DNA of 26,633 nt, taken from positions 1 to 26,633 of IMG/VR virus record IMGVR_UViG_3300036466_000062; one strand, 5' to 3'. How positions within the stretch are numbered: the stretch's first letter is position 1; the number at the start of each line of letters is the position of its first letter. Source of the stretch: a virus. The notes under the pieces are model-generated. The model worked only from the letters and a program-made list of their open reading frames with translations. It did no database searches and had not been told where the DNA came from. This document shows positions 16,581-23,497 of this stretch, piece by piece. Position numbers and translations under genes: made by a program.

Positions 16581-17050
16581 TGATTGATTACCGTACTCAG
16601 GTGGAAAATGCTGTTACTACTGGATGGGAGAGAGGTGCTAAGGTTGGTATCATATTCCAAGTGACACAGGATGGTGAGTATATCGATGGACTCTCATTCC
16701 CTTATGGAGCAGATACATTGAAAACAGTAGGTGGTGAACGTGCTGTTATCATCAACCTGTCACTATCTGCATGTAAGCAGTTTAACTATGTAGCTGAGTT
16801 TGAGGAGTTCGTGTATGATGTATCTGTTAAGGGTAAGCCATTCTTTGGTAACATCCCGCCAGCTATGGTAGTTGATGTGATTGACATGAATACACTTGAG
16901 TCATTCTACGATCCAGAGGCACCTATCACAAAGGTAACAGACGCTATGGTTGAAGTACCTAGCCACAACTTTGTCAAGGCTAGGCTGGTGGTAGGTAACC
17001 CACATATTGCATCTCAGAAGAGTACAGCAACTTTAAAGGTGATACATTAA
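16580..17050 (+). CDS. SspB-like ClpXP adaptor protein
   Basis: 156 residues from ATG 16580 (TGATG overlap with the preceding stop, GGAGG six bases before). SspB binds ssrA-tagged proteins on stalled-ribosome products and delivers them to ClpXP. The match is by pattern: AVIINLSLSACKQF and KGKPFFGNIPPAMVVDVI line up with the beta-sheet core of E. coli SspB (NIAPSAVR-type and VPMAAVLAI-type segments), followed by an acidic FYDPEAP as in SspB's FEPE. A flexible tail ends in TLKVIH, like the ClpX-docking XB motif LRVVK at the end of E. coli SspB. Length matches (E. coli 165). A distant domain alignment could still refute it. Confidence 0.65.
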   Translation: MIDYRTQVENAVTTGWERGAKVGIIFQVTQDGEYIDGLSFPYGADTLKTVGGERAVIINLSLSACKQFNYVAEFEEFVYDVSVKGKPFFGNIPPAMVVDVIDMNTLESFYDPEAPITKVTDAMVEVPSHNFVKARLVVGNPHIASQKSTATLKVIH

Positions 17051-17051
17051 T

Positions 17052-17270
17052 ATGAACTTTGATGAATTAGTCTCCGCCAGAATGAATGAACAACTCATCA
17101 CCCACCCAAAGCACAATGGAGTTTACCGACTGTGTGAGCCAATTGAGGGTAAACACCCCGATGGTGCATGGGTGGTGGGGTATTTATACCAAGATGTAGA
17201 TACCTTGACAAAGTATTGGAGGCCAATCACAATGTTTGGTAATTTTAGTATTTGGAAAGATGGAGAGTAA
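17052..17270 (+). CDS. Unknown 72-residue protein, DUF1653-like
   Basis: Starts at ATG 17052, one base after the SspB-like stop, with AAAGGTG. The sequence NGVYRLCEP, then WVVGYLYQDVD and KYWRPITMFGNF, is faintly like DUF1653 (a GxY, Y-x-D and W-R-P-x-x-M-F pattern), a small beta-barrel of unknown function. Likely coupled to the gene above. The match is weak. Confidence 0.6.
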   Translation: MNFDELVSARMNEQLITHPKHNGVYRLCEPIEGKHPDGAWVVGYLYQDVDTLTKYWRPITMFGNFSIWKDGE

Positions 17271-17273
17271 CTA

Positions 17274-17840
17274 ATGAGATACTACACTGGTATAGGCTCT
17301 AGGAACGTCCCTGTTGAGATTGCGAGGTTACAGGTTAAGATTGGAACTGTGTTGGCTAAAAGTGGTGTGACGTTGCTTACAGGAGGTGCTATCGGATCTG
17401 ACTACAACTTCCTCAATGGTGCATCTAAGGCTAATCAACAGCTAACACAGGTTTGGAGGCCAAGTAACCTTGATGGTAAGTTGAATGCTGGTAAGATTCC
17501 GTTTGGTAAGCCCCATATACCAGTGTATTACATTGAAGAAGATGATTTCCAAAAGGCAAGGCGCTACTTGATTGATAATAAGATCCTCACCTACTTTGAT
17601 AAGATGGATGTTTACTCACAATGGCTACATGCACGTAATTATTATCAAGTGTTCTCTACATATGAGGTTGCACCATCTGAATTTGTGGTGTATTATGCAA
17701 GAGAATCAAATGGTGTTGTGGAAGGTGGGACAAGAACAGCAGTTGGTGTTGCAAGGAATGAAGGTATACTCACATATAATCTATATCTTCGCCATCAGCG
17801 TGAAGATTTTATGGATAAACTGAAAGGTGGAAACTTATGA
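17274..17840 (+). CDS. SLOG/DprA-like nucleotide-binding protein
   Basis: 188 residues from ATG 17274. The N terminus YYTGIGSRNVP, then LLTGGAIGSDYNFLNGA, and a later GVVEGGTRTAVGVAR form the Rossmann-like SLOG superfamily pattern (TGGAxGxD and GGT) of DprA and LOG proteins. SLOG proteins bind nucleotides; DprA loads RecA on ssDNA and others sense cyclic nucleotides or ADP-ribose derivatives in defence. Phage members are known but little studied. Its stop overlaps the next ATG as ATGA. Whether it acts in recombination or signalling cannot be decided. Confidence 0.75.
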   Translation: MRYYTGIGSRNVPVEIARLQVKIGTVLAKSGVTLLTGGAIGSDYNFLNGASKANQQLTQVWRPSNLDGKLNAGKIPFGKPHIPVYYIEEDDFQKARRYLIDNKILTYFDKMDVYSQWLHARNYYQVFSTYEVAPSEFVVYYARESNGVVEGGTRTAVGVARNEGILTYNLYLRHQREDFMDKLKGGNL

Positions 17841-18025
17841 TTGGTGAACTGGTGGTTGGTTCCTTTGCACTTACTGTAGTTGCTATATTCTTATACATTA
17901 TCTATATTGAGGTTGTAGTACCAGATTGGTATCAAAAGCAAAAGGATACTGCTGAGAGGAACAGAAAGCGCATGGATAAGGTATGGGCAACAAAGAACAA
18001 GAAACGGAGAATTCATGGCTGGTAA
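17837..18025 (+). CDS. Small membrane protein with basic tail
   Basis: 62 residues from ATG 17837, overlapping the SLOG gene as ATGA. One transmembrane helix at residues 5-27 (LVVGSFALTVVAIFLYIIYI) followed by a cationic cytosolic tail (QKQKDTAERNRKRMDKVW). The following gene starts inside its 3' end. Topology by the positive-inside rule puts the tail in the cytosol. Function unknown. Confidence 0.65.
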   Translation: MIGELVVGSFALTVVAIFLYIIYIEVVVPDWYQKQKDTAERNRKRMDKVWATKNKKRRIHGW

Positions 18026-18278
18026 TCAACAAAGAGAATATACCCCTGAGATGTCTGGGAGTGGGCAGATTGGAATTTGTAGTAAATGCAGATTACCTCC
18101 GTCAGAAGAAGGTCATGATGGTTGCCTAGGTGAACTGGAGGATCCACTCATAATGAATGCCTGTTGTGGGCACGGGGATACCGATTTGGCATACATACAA
18201 TACTGGGATGGAAGGAGGATTTCAGGTGAACGTGCAGTGTATGAGCAGGGCTTAATTATAAAACAGAGGAGAGAATAG
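18015..18278 (+). CDS. Phage zinc-binding-type protein of unknown function
   Basis: 87 residues from ATG 18015, overlapping the previous gene by 11 bases. Contains CSKCRLPPSEEGHDGCLGEL and MNACCGHGDTDLAYIQYWDG, a Cys/His-rich pattern seen in many unrelated tailed phages as an uncharacterised family. The two cysteine clusters are likely to bind zinc. No function is known to me. Confidence 0.7.
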   Translation: MAGNQQREYTPEMSGSGQIGICSKCRLPPSEEGHDGCLGELEDPLIMNACCGHGDTDLAYIQYWDGRRISGERAVYEQGLIIKQRRE

Positions 18279-18279
18279 T

Positions 18280-18627
18280 ATGAGGACACTTTTATGCACC
18301 ACAGCGCTATTGGCTGTTGCACTTTTCTGCACCACTGGTTGTGAAAAGGTACAGAAGTTTACCCCACAGCATGAACGAGCAGATATACACTTGAAGGTAA
18401 GACTCTTTGATAATGAACGAGAGTTGAACCACTACATTGAAAGTAATTTTGATGTGAACAAAGAGTACAAGCGTGATGGCTTCTCCCGTTGGTATGCACA
18501 GTCTTTTGATGGAATGCTTGATGAGTGTACCATCTTTGTAGTTCGTGGCACCACAGAGCGATTAGAGGGCATCTACGGGCATGAGTTGATGCATTGTGTG
18601 TATGGAACTTACCACAAGGAGCTGTGA
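18280..18627 (+). CDS. Putative lipoprotein with HExxH metallopeptidase-like motif
   Basis: 115 residues from ATG 18280 after AGGAGAGAA. The N terminus has a signal peptide with a candidate lipobox (TTGC, Cys21), so the mature protein would be lipid-anchored, probably to the outer or inner membrane. The C terminus ends GHELMHCVYGTYHKEL: H101-E102-x2-H105, then a Gly and H112 as a possible third zinc ligand. This resembles the metzincin motif but with one extra residue, so it is not a standard metzincin. A small envelope peptidase is possible; activity is unproven. Confidence 0.65.
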   Translation: MRTLLCTTALLAVALFCTTGCEKVQKFTPQHERADIHLKVRLFDNERELNHYIESNFDVNKEYKRDGFSRWYAQSFDGMLDECTIFVVRGTTERLEGIYGHELMHCVYGTYHKEL

Positions 18628-18628
18628 C

Positions 18629-18697
18629 ATGAAACTTGAATTTGAATGGTGTGGGATTAAGCACCTTGCAATGGGTCAAATTTATGGAAATGATTAG
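18629..18697 (+). CDS. Possible 22-residue microprotein
   Basis: ATG 18629 follows AAGGAGCTGTGAC, a strong ribosome site, and reads MKLEFEWCGIKHLAMGQIYG plus two residues to TAG 18695-18697. The spacing fits translation coupled to the lipoprotein stop. The short length leaves the call uncertain. Confidence 0.35.
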   Translation: MKLEFEWCGIKHLAMGQIYGND

Positions 18698-18708
18698 GGG
18701 ATGTAGTC

Positions 18709-18798
18709 ATGTATGAGTTCATACTTCTACTATTAGCTGTGTCCCCTATCATCCTTGCTGTGTATCTCTACATTTGCCAAACTAAGCGGTATTTGTAA
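18709..18798 (+). CDS. 29-residue single-helix membrane peptide
   Basis: ATG 18709 to TAA 18796-18798, read after GGGGATGTAG. A nearly uniform hydrophobic helix (FILLLLAVSPIILAVYLYI) then a polar, basic end (CQTKRYL), as in many small phage membrane peptides. It falls in an otherwise empty 277-base stretch (18628-18904). Role unknown. Confidence 0.5.
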   Translation: MYEFILLLLAVSPIILAVYLYICQTKRYL

Positions 18799-18904
18799 AT
18801 TAAGAAGGATGCTGAGGAGAGTAGGTAGTGGAGATAAGGTATTGGGCAAAGAAAGGGTCTAAACTGGAAACTATGTGGTCTTAATCTAACAAGTGAGGTA
18901 TTGT

Positions 18905-19351
18905 ATGCAAGAAGTATTATTATATGGTATAACCAAAGAACCGATTAGATGTTTTCACGGAGATCACTTAGAGGTTTATGAATATGGGAGGTATGCACCA
19001 GATAAGTTGTACCCTTGTTCAGATGGAGAATACCTTATAGGGGCTGATGTTGATAATGTGGTTGACATTAAATCACTACCAATTCACACCATGAGGATTG
19101 CCACCAAAGACCATCATGGTGATCATTACCATGATGAAAGGCTGATTGCATTCACACCTGAATTTGTAAAGGAGATTGGTGGTGATCCAGTCGAGATGAA
19201 GGAGAATATTAATACCCTGCAAGAACACAATAGGACGCTGTTTAACAAGATATATGACTTAGAGTATACAACTGAACAGCTTAAGTCTAATCTCTCAACA
19301 GCGAGCCTCTGGAAGCGTTTAAAGTGGGTATTCACAGGTGTGGAGGTGTGA
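18905..19351 (+). CDS. Unknown 148-residue protein with C-terminal coiled coil
   Basis: Start at ATG 18905 (GAGG seven bases before; a GTG at 18893 is in frame but less likely). The N-terminal 85 residues are mixed alpha/beta and include a His cluster, ATKDHHGDHYHDERLI, which may bind metal. Residues about 98-135 form a helix or coiled coil (KENINTLQEHNRTLFNKI). The C terminus is basic and hydrophobic (LWKRLKWVF). No family recognised. It is one base ahead of the release-factor-like gene. Confidence 0.65.
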   Translation: MQEVLLYGITKEPIRCFHGDHLEVYEYGRYAPDKLYPCSDGEYLIGADVDNVVDIKSLPIHTMRIATKDHHGDHYHDERLIAFTPEFVKEIGGDPVEMKENINTLQEHNRTLFNKIYDLEYTTEQLKSNLSTASLWKRLKWVFTGVEV

Positions 19352-19352
19352 T

Positions 19353-19589
19353 ATGTATATTAACCCTGATGACGTAATTCTTACTGATTACTCCAAAGGA
19401 AACTATTCTTGGAGATCTAAACCTGCCACATTTGTGACTCTTTACCACAAACCAACAGGAGTTATTGCAACTAGTGAAGAAGCTGGTTCACTCCACAAGA
19501 ACACACAGGCAGCACTTAACAAGTTATGTGATATGGTTGTGGAGAGAGAAGAACAAATGTGCTGGGAACTTTATAGTAAGGAGGGTTAG
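19353..19589 (+). CDS. Release-factor-like domain protein lacking GGQ
   Basis: 78 residues from ATG 19353 (an in-frame ATG upstream overlaps the previous gene). The core TFVTLYHKPTGVIATSEEAG then SLHKNTQAALNKL resembles class I release factor domain 3 (VRITHIPTGIV then RSQHKNKDQAM), the part holding the catalytic GGQ loop. The GGQ itself is absent: the equivalent region reads YSWRSKPA. It therefore could dock like a release factor without hydrolysing the peptide, or act as an RNA-binding module. The resemblance is by eye. Confidence 0.5.
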   Translation: MYINPDDVILTDYSKGNYSWRSKPATFVTLYHKPTGVIATSEEAGSLHKNTQAALNKLCDMVVEREEQMCWELYSKEG

Positions 19590-19592
19590 ATT

Positions 19593-19817
19593 ATGTTTGG
19601 ATTATTTGATGCTATATGCTACACAATTAAAAATGTTGTTGATGATCCTGTTGGAACCACAGTAGATATCATTAAACAACCTATTGTTGATGGCTGTGAC
19701 CTCCTAGATGGACTCACAGAGGGTGAATTAAGGTATAAAGCAGCATTACGACTTGGAGCAGATGTAGTAGCAGGGATGGCGATTGGTGAGCTTGTGGAGC
19801 TCATGACGGATGAATAA
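19593..19817 (+). CDS. Unknown 74-residue acidic protein
   Basis: ATG 19593 follows AAGGAGGGTTAGATT. Acidic throughout, with hydrophobic stretches (TVDIIKQPIVDGCDLLDGL and ADVVAGMAIGELVELM). The latter is weakly membrane-seeking but interrupted by charged residues. Its end overlaps the next gene. No family recognised. Confidence 0.55.
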   Translation: MFGLFDAICYTIKNVVDDPVGTTVDIIKQPIVDGCDLLDGLTEGELRYKAALRLGADVVAGMAIGELVELMTDE

Positions 19818-20010
19818 ATTATGTAAGATCTCTTGGTATGAAGGGAGAGAAACCCATGAGGCTGTAGTTGGTTCGCCTCAATCTGCATTCTTATTGTGTT
19901 GGATGTTAGATGCGGCAGAGGGTGTAACACAATGGACAACAGATAGAATAGATGGCGAGTTCTCTTGGGAAAAACAATCCAATTGGCGCAAGTGGAGGAA
20001 TTGGGGGTGA
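19810..20010 (+). CDS. Unknown 66-residue protein
   Basis: ATG 19810, overlapping the previous stop. Tryptophan-rich (seven Trp in 66), ending WRKWRNWG. The middle, SAFLLCWMLDAAEGVTQW, is amphipathic. It overlaps the macrodomain-like gene's GTG as GTGA, which supports translation. Function unknown. Confidence 0.5.
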   Translation: MNKLCKISWYEGRETHEAVVGSPQSAFLLCWMLDAAEGVTQWTTDRIDGEFSWEKQSNWRKWRNWG

Positions 20011-20480
20011 GTGGATCTACTAGAACTTATTGGAGTGGAAGTCTAATCATCTCCCTCCTACCTAACCAGATATTCGTATTTGGTTCTAATCCTGAAGGTA
20101 GACATGGTGCTGGAGCAGCCAAGCAAGCATTGCAATTTGGAGCCACCTACGGCGAGGGCAGGGGCCTGAGTGGCAGTACGTATGCCTTGGTAACTAAAAA
20201 CCTCACCAGAGGCTATATAGAGCCATCTACAGGCATTAAATATCGTAAGTATGGTGGTGTTAGTTGCTCCATGTTGACAGATAATATCAAAGAACTCTAT
20301 GATTGTGCAGAACAGCACCATGATAAGCAATTCTTGATACCGTATAAGGTAGGTGATACCAATCTTAATGGATATTCAACAGAAGTATTGACAGTATTAT
20401 TCAAGAAGCATAAGATACCCAGTAATGTAGTCTTCCACGAATCGGTGAGAGGATTATTGTGGGGTGGTATTAACGCATAA
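20007..20480 (+). CDS. Macrodomain-like phage protein
   Basis: 157 residues using GTG 20007 (GGAGGAATTGG before it and GTGA overlap with the previous stop). Core motifs IFVFGSNPEGRHGAGAA, then GATYGEGRGLSGSTYAL and later FLIPYKVG match a broad phage/bacterial family with a macro-like fold, whose GSNxxGxHGAGAA loop resembles ADP-ribose-binding loops. Whether it binds ADP-ribose or removes it is not established from sequence. It is followed by a HAD-like phosphatase and, further right, by a NADAR gene. Confidence 0.65.
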   Translation: MSGSTRTYWSGSLIISLLPNQIFVFGSNPEGRHGAGAAKQALQFGATYGEGRGLSGSTYALVTKNLTRGYIEPSTGIKYRKYGGVSCSMLTDNIKELYDCAEQHHDKQFLIPYKVGDTNLNGYSTEVLTVLFKKHKIPSNVVFHESVRGLLWGGINA

Positions 20481-20505
20481 TGATAGATAAGAATAAGGAA
20501 ACACA

Positions 20506-21012
20506 ATGAAGATTATATTTCTAGATGTAGATGGTGTACTAAACAACGCAGATGACTCAGATTACCATGTACACAATGGTGGATGTTACTTTTACAGTCC
20601 AAAGTGTGTTTCACTCCTGAACCAGATAACAGATGCAACTGGTGCCAAGATTGTTGTGTCTAGCACATGGAGACTTGGGGAAACTGTAGAACAACTACAG
20701 ATTAAGTTTAAGGAGATGGGTATCACAGGTGAGGTGATTGATAAGACATGCCAACTTAACCACCTAGATGGTTATCGTGGAAATGAGATTATCAAGTGGG
20801 TAAAAGATAACGAAGACCTTACTGGCCACTTCTACTACAACCTTAAATCATATGTTATTATTGATGATGACTCAGATATGTTACTTTGGCAGAAAGATAA
20901 CTTTGTCCACACTGATGGACAGAAAGGGTTGACACAGGCTGATGTATATGATGCAATCAACATCTTGAACACTGCTGTCAACATAGATAACAAAGTCTGG
21001 ACTGAAGCATAG
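20506..21012 (+). CDS. HAD-like phosphatase
   Basis: 168 residues, ATG 20506 after AAGGAAACAC. The N terminus KIIFLDVDGVLNNA is the HAD DxDx(T/V) motif, with SSTWR as motif II and YVIIDDDSDM as the acidic motif IV. This arrangement is like the small HAD domains of T4 polynucleotide kinase and related phage proteins, suggesting phosphate removal from a nucleotide or nucleic-acid end. A kinase P-loop is absent. Substrate unknown. Confidence 0.75.
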   Translation: MKIIFLDVDGVLNNADDSDYHVHNGGCYFYSPKCVSLLNQITDATGAKIVVSSTWRLGETVEQLQIKFKEMGITGEVIDKTCQLNHLDGYRGNEIIKWVKDNEDLTGHFYYNLKSYVIIDDDSDMLLWQKDNFVHTDGQKGLTQADVYDAINILNTAVNIDNKVWTEA

Positions 21013-21049
21013 TAACGGATAAGTATTAAACCAAACAAAGTAGGTCACA

Positions 21050-21220
21050 ATGTCAATGCACAAAGTACCACTAACAAAGCTTGAACGTGATTGGCTAGAA
21101 GCACACCACCTAAAAATTGTTACACCTAATCAGCTATCGGACTGTTTCAGGTCAGGTGTTAAGTGGGCTGAGAAGTATTACAGAGAAGAGTTGGAGAAAG
21201 TATGGAGCACTAAGGTATGA
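21050..21220 (+). CDS. 56-residue hypothetical protein
   Basis: ATG 21050 to TGA 21218-21220, whose stop overlaps the next gene's ATG (ATGA). Basic and helical (LTKLERDWLEAHHLKI, GVKWAEKYYREELEKV). It fills the gap between the HAD-like gene and 21217, with a weak ribosome site (AGTAGGTC). No recognisable domain. Confidence 0.6.
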   Translation: MSMHKVPLTKLERDWLEAHHLKIVTPNQLSDCFRSGVKWAEKYYREELEKVWSTKV

Positions 21221-21414
21221 AGAAACTAAAAGTAGGAACTAGAGTTCATATTAGAGATCATGACTTCCTCAGTGACGGTTATGTGAAAGAGGTGATAGGT
21301 AGCTCTCTTGCTACAGCCTATATAATTAAGCTTGATGAGAAAGCACCAAACACTTATGCATGGGAAACAGATGAAGTATTTATGTATCCTGAACACTTGG
21401 AGGAAATAATTTGA
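21217..21414 (+). CDS. Small SH3-barrel-like protein
   Basis: 65 residues from ATG 21217, coupled to the preceding gene as ATGA. The pattern KKLKVGTRVHIRDHDFLSDG, AYIIKLDEKA and VFMYPEHLEEI (GTxVxI, then a strand ending near VFMYPEHLE) looks like a small SH3-type beta barrel, common among phage regulatory proteins. No specific partner can be named. Confidence 0.6.
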   Translation: MKKLKVGTRVHIRDHDFLSDGYVKEVIGSSLATAYIIKLDEKAPNTYAWETDEVFMYPEHLEEII

Positions 21415-21509
21415 TGGACAAGACAAATAGGATAGTTAAGATTTGCAGACGAATAGAAGAACTCGAATGCCTATTAACACTCTCTGAGGGAGGGCACAGA
21501 CAGAGTTAG
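21414..21509 (+). CDS. Small helical ORF, possibly frameshifted
   Basis: ATG 21414 (TGATG overlap with the stop above, GGAGGAAATAATTTG before it) reads 31 residues, beginning MDKTNRIVKICRRIEELECL and stopping at TAG 21507-21509. In the -1 frame the sequence continues open (GWIDELAELEL to TAG 21545-21547), so a longer two-helix protein of about 44 residues may have existed or may still be made. It is followed by a terminator. Confidence 0.4.
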   Translation: MDKTNRIVKICRRIEELECLLTLSEGGHRQS

Positions 21510-21593
21510 ATGGATGGATAGACGAGTTAGCTGAACTGGAATTGTAGCCATAAGGCATAGGTGTCAAGCATAGTGTTCAATAGGAAATTAACC

Positions 21594-21625
21594 AAATGAC
21601 AAACCTTAACAGGTTTGTCATTTTT
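21594..21625 (+). terminator. Strong Rho-independent terminator
   Basis: AAATGACAAACC (21594-21605) pairs perfectly over 12 bases with GGTTTGTCATTT (21612-21623), loop TTAACA, then TT. It separates the small-gene operon from nrdD, and nrdD's ribosome site lies three bases beyond. It may also act as an attenuator of nrdD read-through. Confidence 0.85.
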
Positions 21626-21639
21626 ATAAGGAGAGACAA

Positions 21640-23469
21640 TTGGAAAGTTTAGTTGAGAAGATTTTATCGGTGGTGAATGGTGATAATGAGGAGGTTGTTA
21701 CAGGTAACGCGAATAAATCAACAGAGGTGTTTTCTACACAAAGGGATCTGATAGCAGGGGAAGCTGCAAAGTATATTGCACACAACTACTTGCTACCTAA
21801 GCACCTTTCAGAAGCACATTTAGAGGGTAAAATCCACATACATGACTTAGACTATGCACCATTATCAGGACAATCAAACTGTTGCCTAATAAACCTAGAT
21901 GATATGCTGACTAATGGGTTTAAGATGAATGGAGTAGAGATCACAACACCAACTAATATCAACACCGCTATGACATTAGCAAGTCAAATTGTAATGGCGG
22001 TGGCATCATGCCAATATGGTGGCATTAGCTTTGATAGGTTTGATGAGGTATTAGAGAAGTATGTTACAATGACATACAATAAGCATCTATTGGTTGCTAA
22101 TAATTTTAATATACAAGATAAAGAAGATTACGCTCACTCAAGAACAGAGAAAGATGTATATGACGCATGTCAGACATTTGAATATCAAGTTAACTCTATG
22201 ACATGCACATCAGGGCAAACACCCTTTATAACTATTGGCTTTGGCTTGGGGGCATCTTGGGAAGCTAAACTACTGCAAGAGTGTATATTAAAGATCCGCA
22301 TTGGTGGACTTGGGGAGCATAAGACTACAGCTATCTTCCCTAAATTGATTTATAGCATCAAAGATGGAGTCAATCATAAGAAGGATGATCCTAATTATGA
22401 TATTAAGCAGTTAGCTGTGGAGTGTTCTTCTAAAAGACTCTACCCTGATATCCTAAATTATGATCAAGTGGTTGATGTAACAGGCAGCTTTAAGGCTAGT
22501 ATGGGATGTCGATCATTCCTCTCTAAACTGGAGAAGGACGGCAAAGAAATCCACTCTGGTAGAAGCAATCTTGGTGTGGTTACTATTAACCTACCTATGG
22601 TCGCAATGGAAGCTGGCAGTGTAGATAATTTCTACCAGTTACTAGAGGAATACTTAGGTTTAGCTAAAGAGGTTTGTGAGTTTAGATTAGATTACCTTTC
22701 TAAGGTTAAAGCAAAATCAGCCCCTATACTCTATCAAGAAGGTGGCCTATTAAGGCTGCAACCAGATGAGTTAGTATTACCACATCTAATCGATCGTGGC
22801 AGCAGCATCTCTGTTGGATACATTGGCATCAATGAGACAGTAAATGCACTATTAGAGGGTGATCATTTGCTGCATGATAAGAATAAACAAAAGTTAGCCA
22901 TTGAAATTCTAGAGTTCTTTAATGAGAAGGTAACACAGTTCAAGGAAGAGTCTGGTGTAGGTTATTCTGTCTATGCAACACCATCAGAAAGCCAATGCAA
23001 GAGGTTACGTGATGCAGCATACAATAAGTTTGGTGAAGTGTCTGGTGTCACCGATAAGGAATATTTTACTAATAGTTTCCATCTAGAAGCATCAATGCAA
23101 ACTGATCCCTATACCCGTATGGACTTTGAACGTCAGTTTATCTCATTATCAGCAGGTGGTTTCATCTCCTATAGTGAGTTACCAGACATGAAAAACAACC
23201 TACAGGCACTAGAAGATTTATGGGATTTTAGCTACAACGTAACACCCTATTATGCAATCAATACACCAGTTGATGTTTGTTTTGAATGCAACTTTGGAGG
23301 GACGATGGACAACACAAGTAGGGGTTTCCGCTGTAAGCGCTGTGGTAACACTGACCAAAGAAGAATGTATGTAATTCGAAGAGTAAGTGGCTACCTAGGC
23401 AACCCAAACTCCAGACCTTTCAACAAAGGGAAAATGCAAGAATGTAATGATAGAAAAATAAACCAGTAA
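21640..23469 (+). CDS. nrdD: Anaerobic (class III) ribonucleotide reductase
   Basis: 609 residues from TTG 21640 after AAGGAGAGACAA. Reduces ribonucleoside triphosphates without oxygen using a glycyl radical. Visible elements are C124 (VASCQYGG), C290 (MGCRSF, the same number as T4 NrdD's catalytic Cys), four zinc-site cysteines (C547, C550, C565, C568 in CFEC and CKRC) and the glycyl radical loop RVSGYLGNPNSRP with Gly584. No NrdG activase gene is seen in the window; activation could come from the host or from elsewhere in the phage genome. A weak N-terminal ATP-cone region seems absent or very short compared with cellular NrdD (about 710). Confidence 0.93.
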   Translation: MESLVEKILSVVNGDNEEVVTGNANKSTEVFSTQRDLIAGEAAKYIAHNYLLPKHLSEAHLEGKIHIHDLDYAPLSGQSNCCLINLDDMLTNGFKMNGVEITTPTNINTAMTLASQIVMAVASCQYGGISFDRFDEVLEKYVTMTYNKHLLVANNFNIQDKEDYAHSRTEKDVYDACQTFEYQVNSMTCTSGQTPFITIGFGLGASWEAKLLQECILKIRIGGLGEHKTTAIFPKLIYSIKDGVNHKKDDPNYDIKQLAVECSSKRLYPDILNYDQVVDVTGSFKASMGCRSFLSKLEKDGKEIHSGRSNLGVVTINLPMVAMEAGSVDNFYQLLEEYLGLAKEVCEFRLDYLSKVKAKSAPILYQEGGLLRLQPDELVLPHLIDRGSSISVGYIGINETVNALLEGDHLLHDKNKQKLAIEILEFFNEKVTQFKEESGVGYSVYATPSESQCKRLRDAAYNKFGEVSGVTDKEYFTNSFHLEASMQTDPYTRMDFERQFISLSAGGFISYSELPDMKNNLQALEDLWDFSYNVTPYYAINTPVDVCFECNFGGTMDNTSRGFRCKRCGNTDQRRMYVIRRVSGYLGNPNSRPFNKGKMQECNDRKINQ

Positions 23470-23497
23470 ATATTAATATCATCTAAAAGGAGGCAAC

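Noticed and set aside
18828-18884. 18-residue frame from GTG 18828 after a GAGGAGAG site
   Set aside because: Too short and with no recognisable feature; possible but unsupported.
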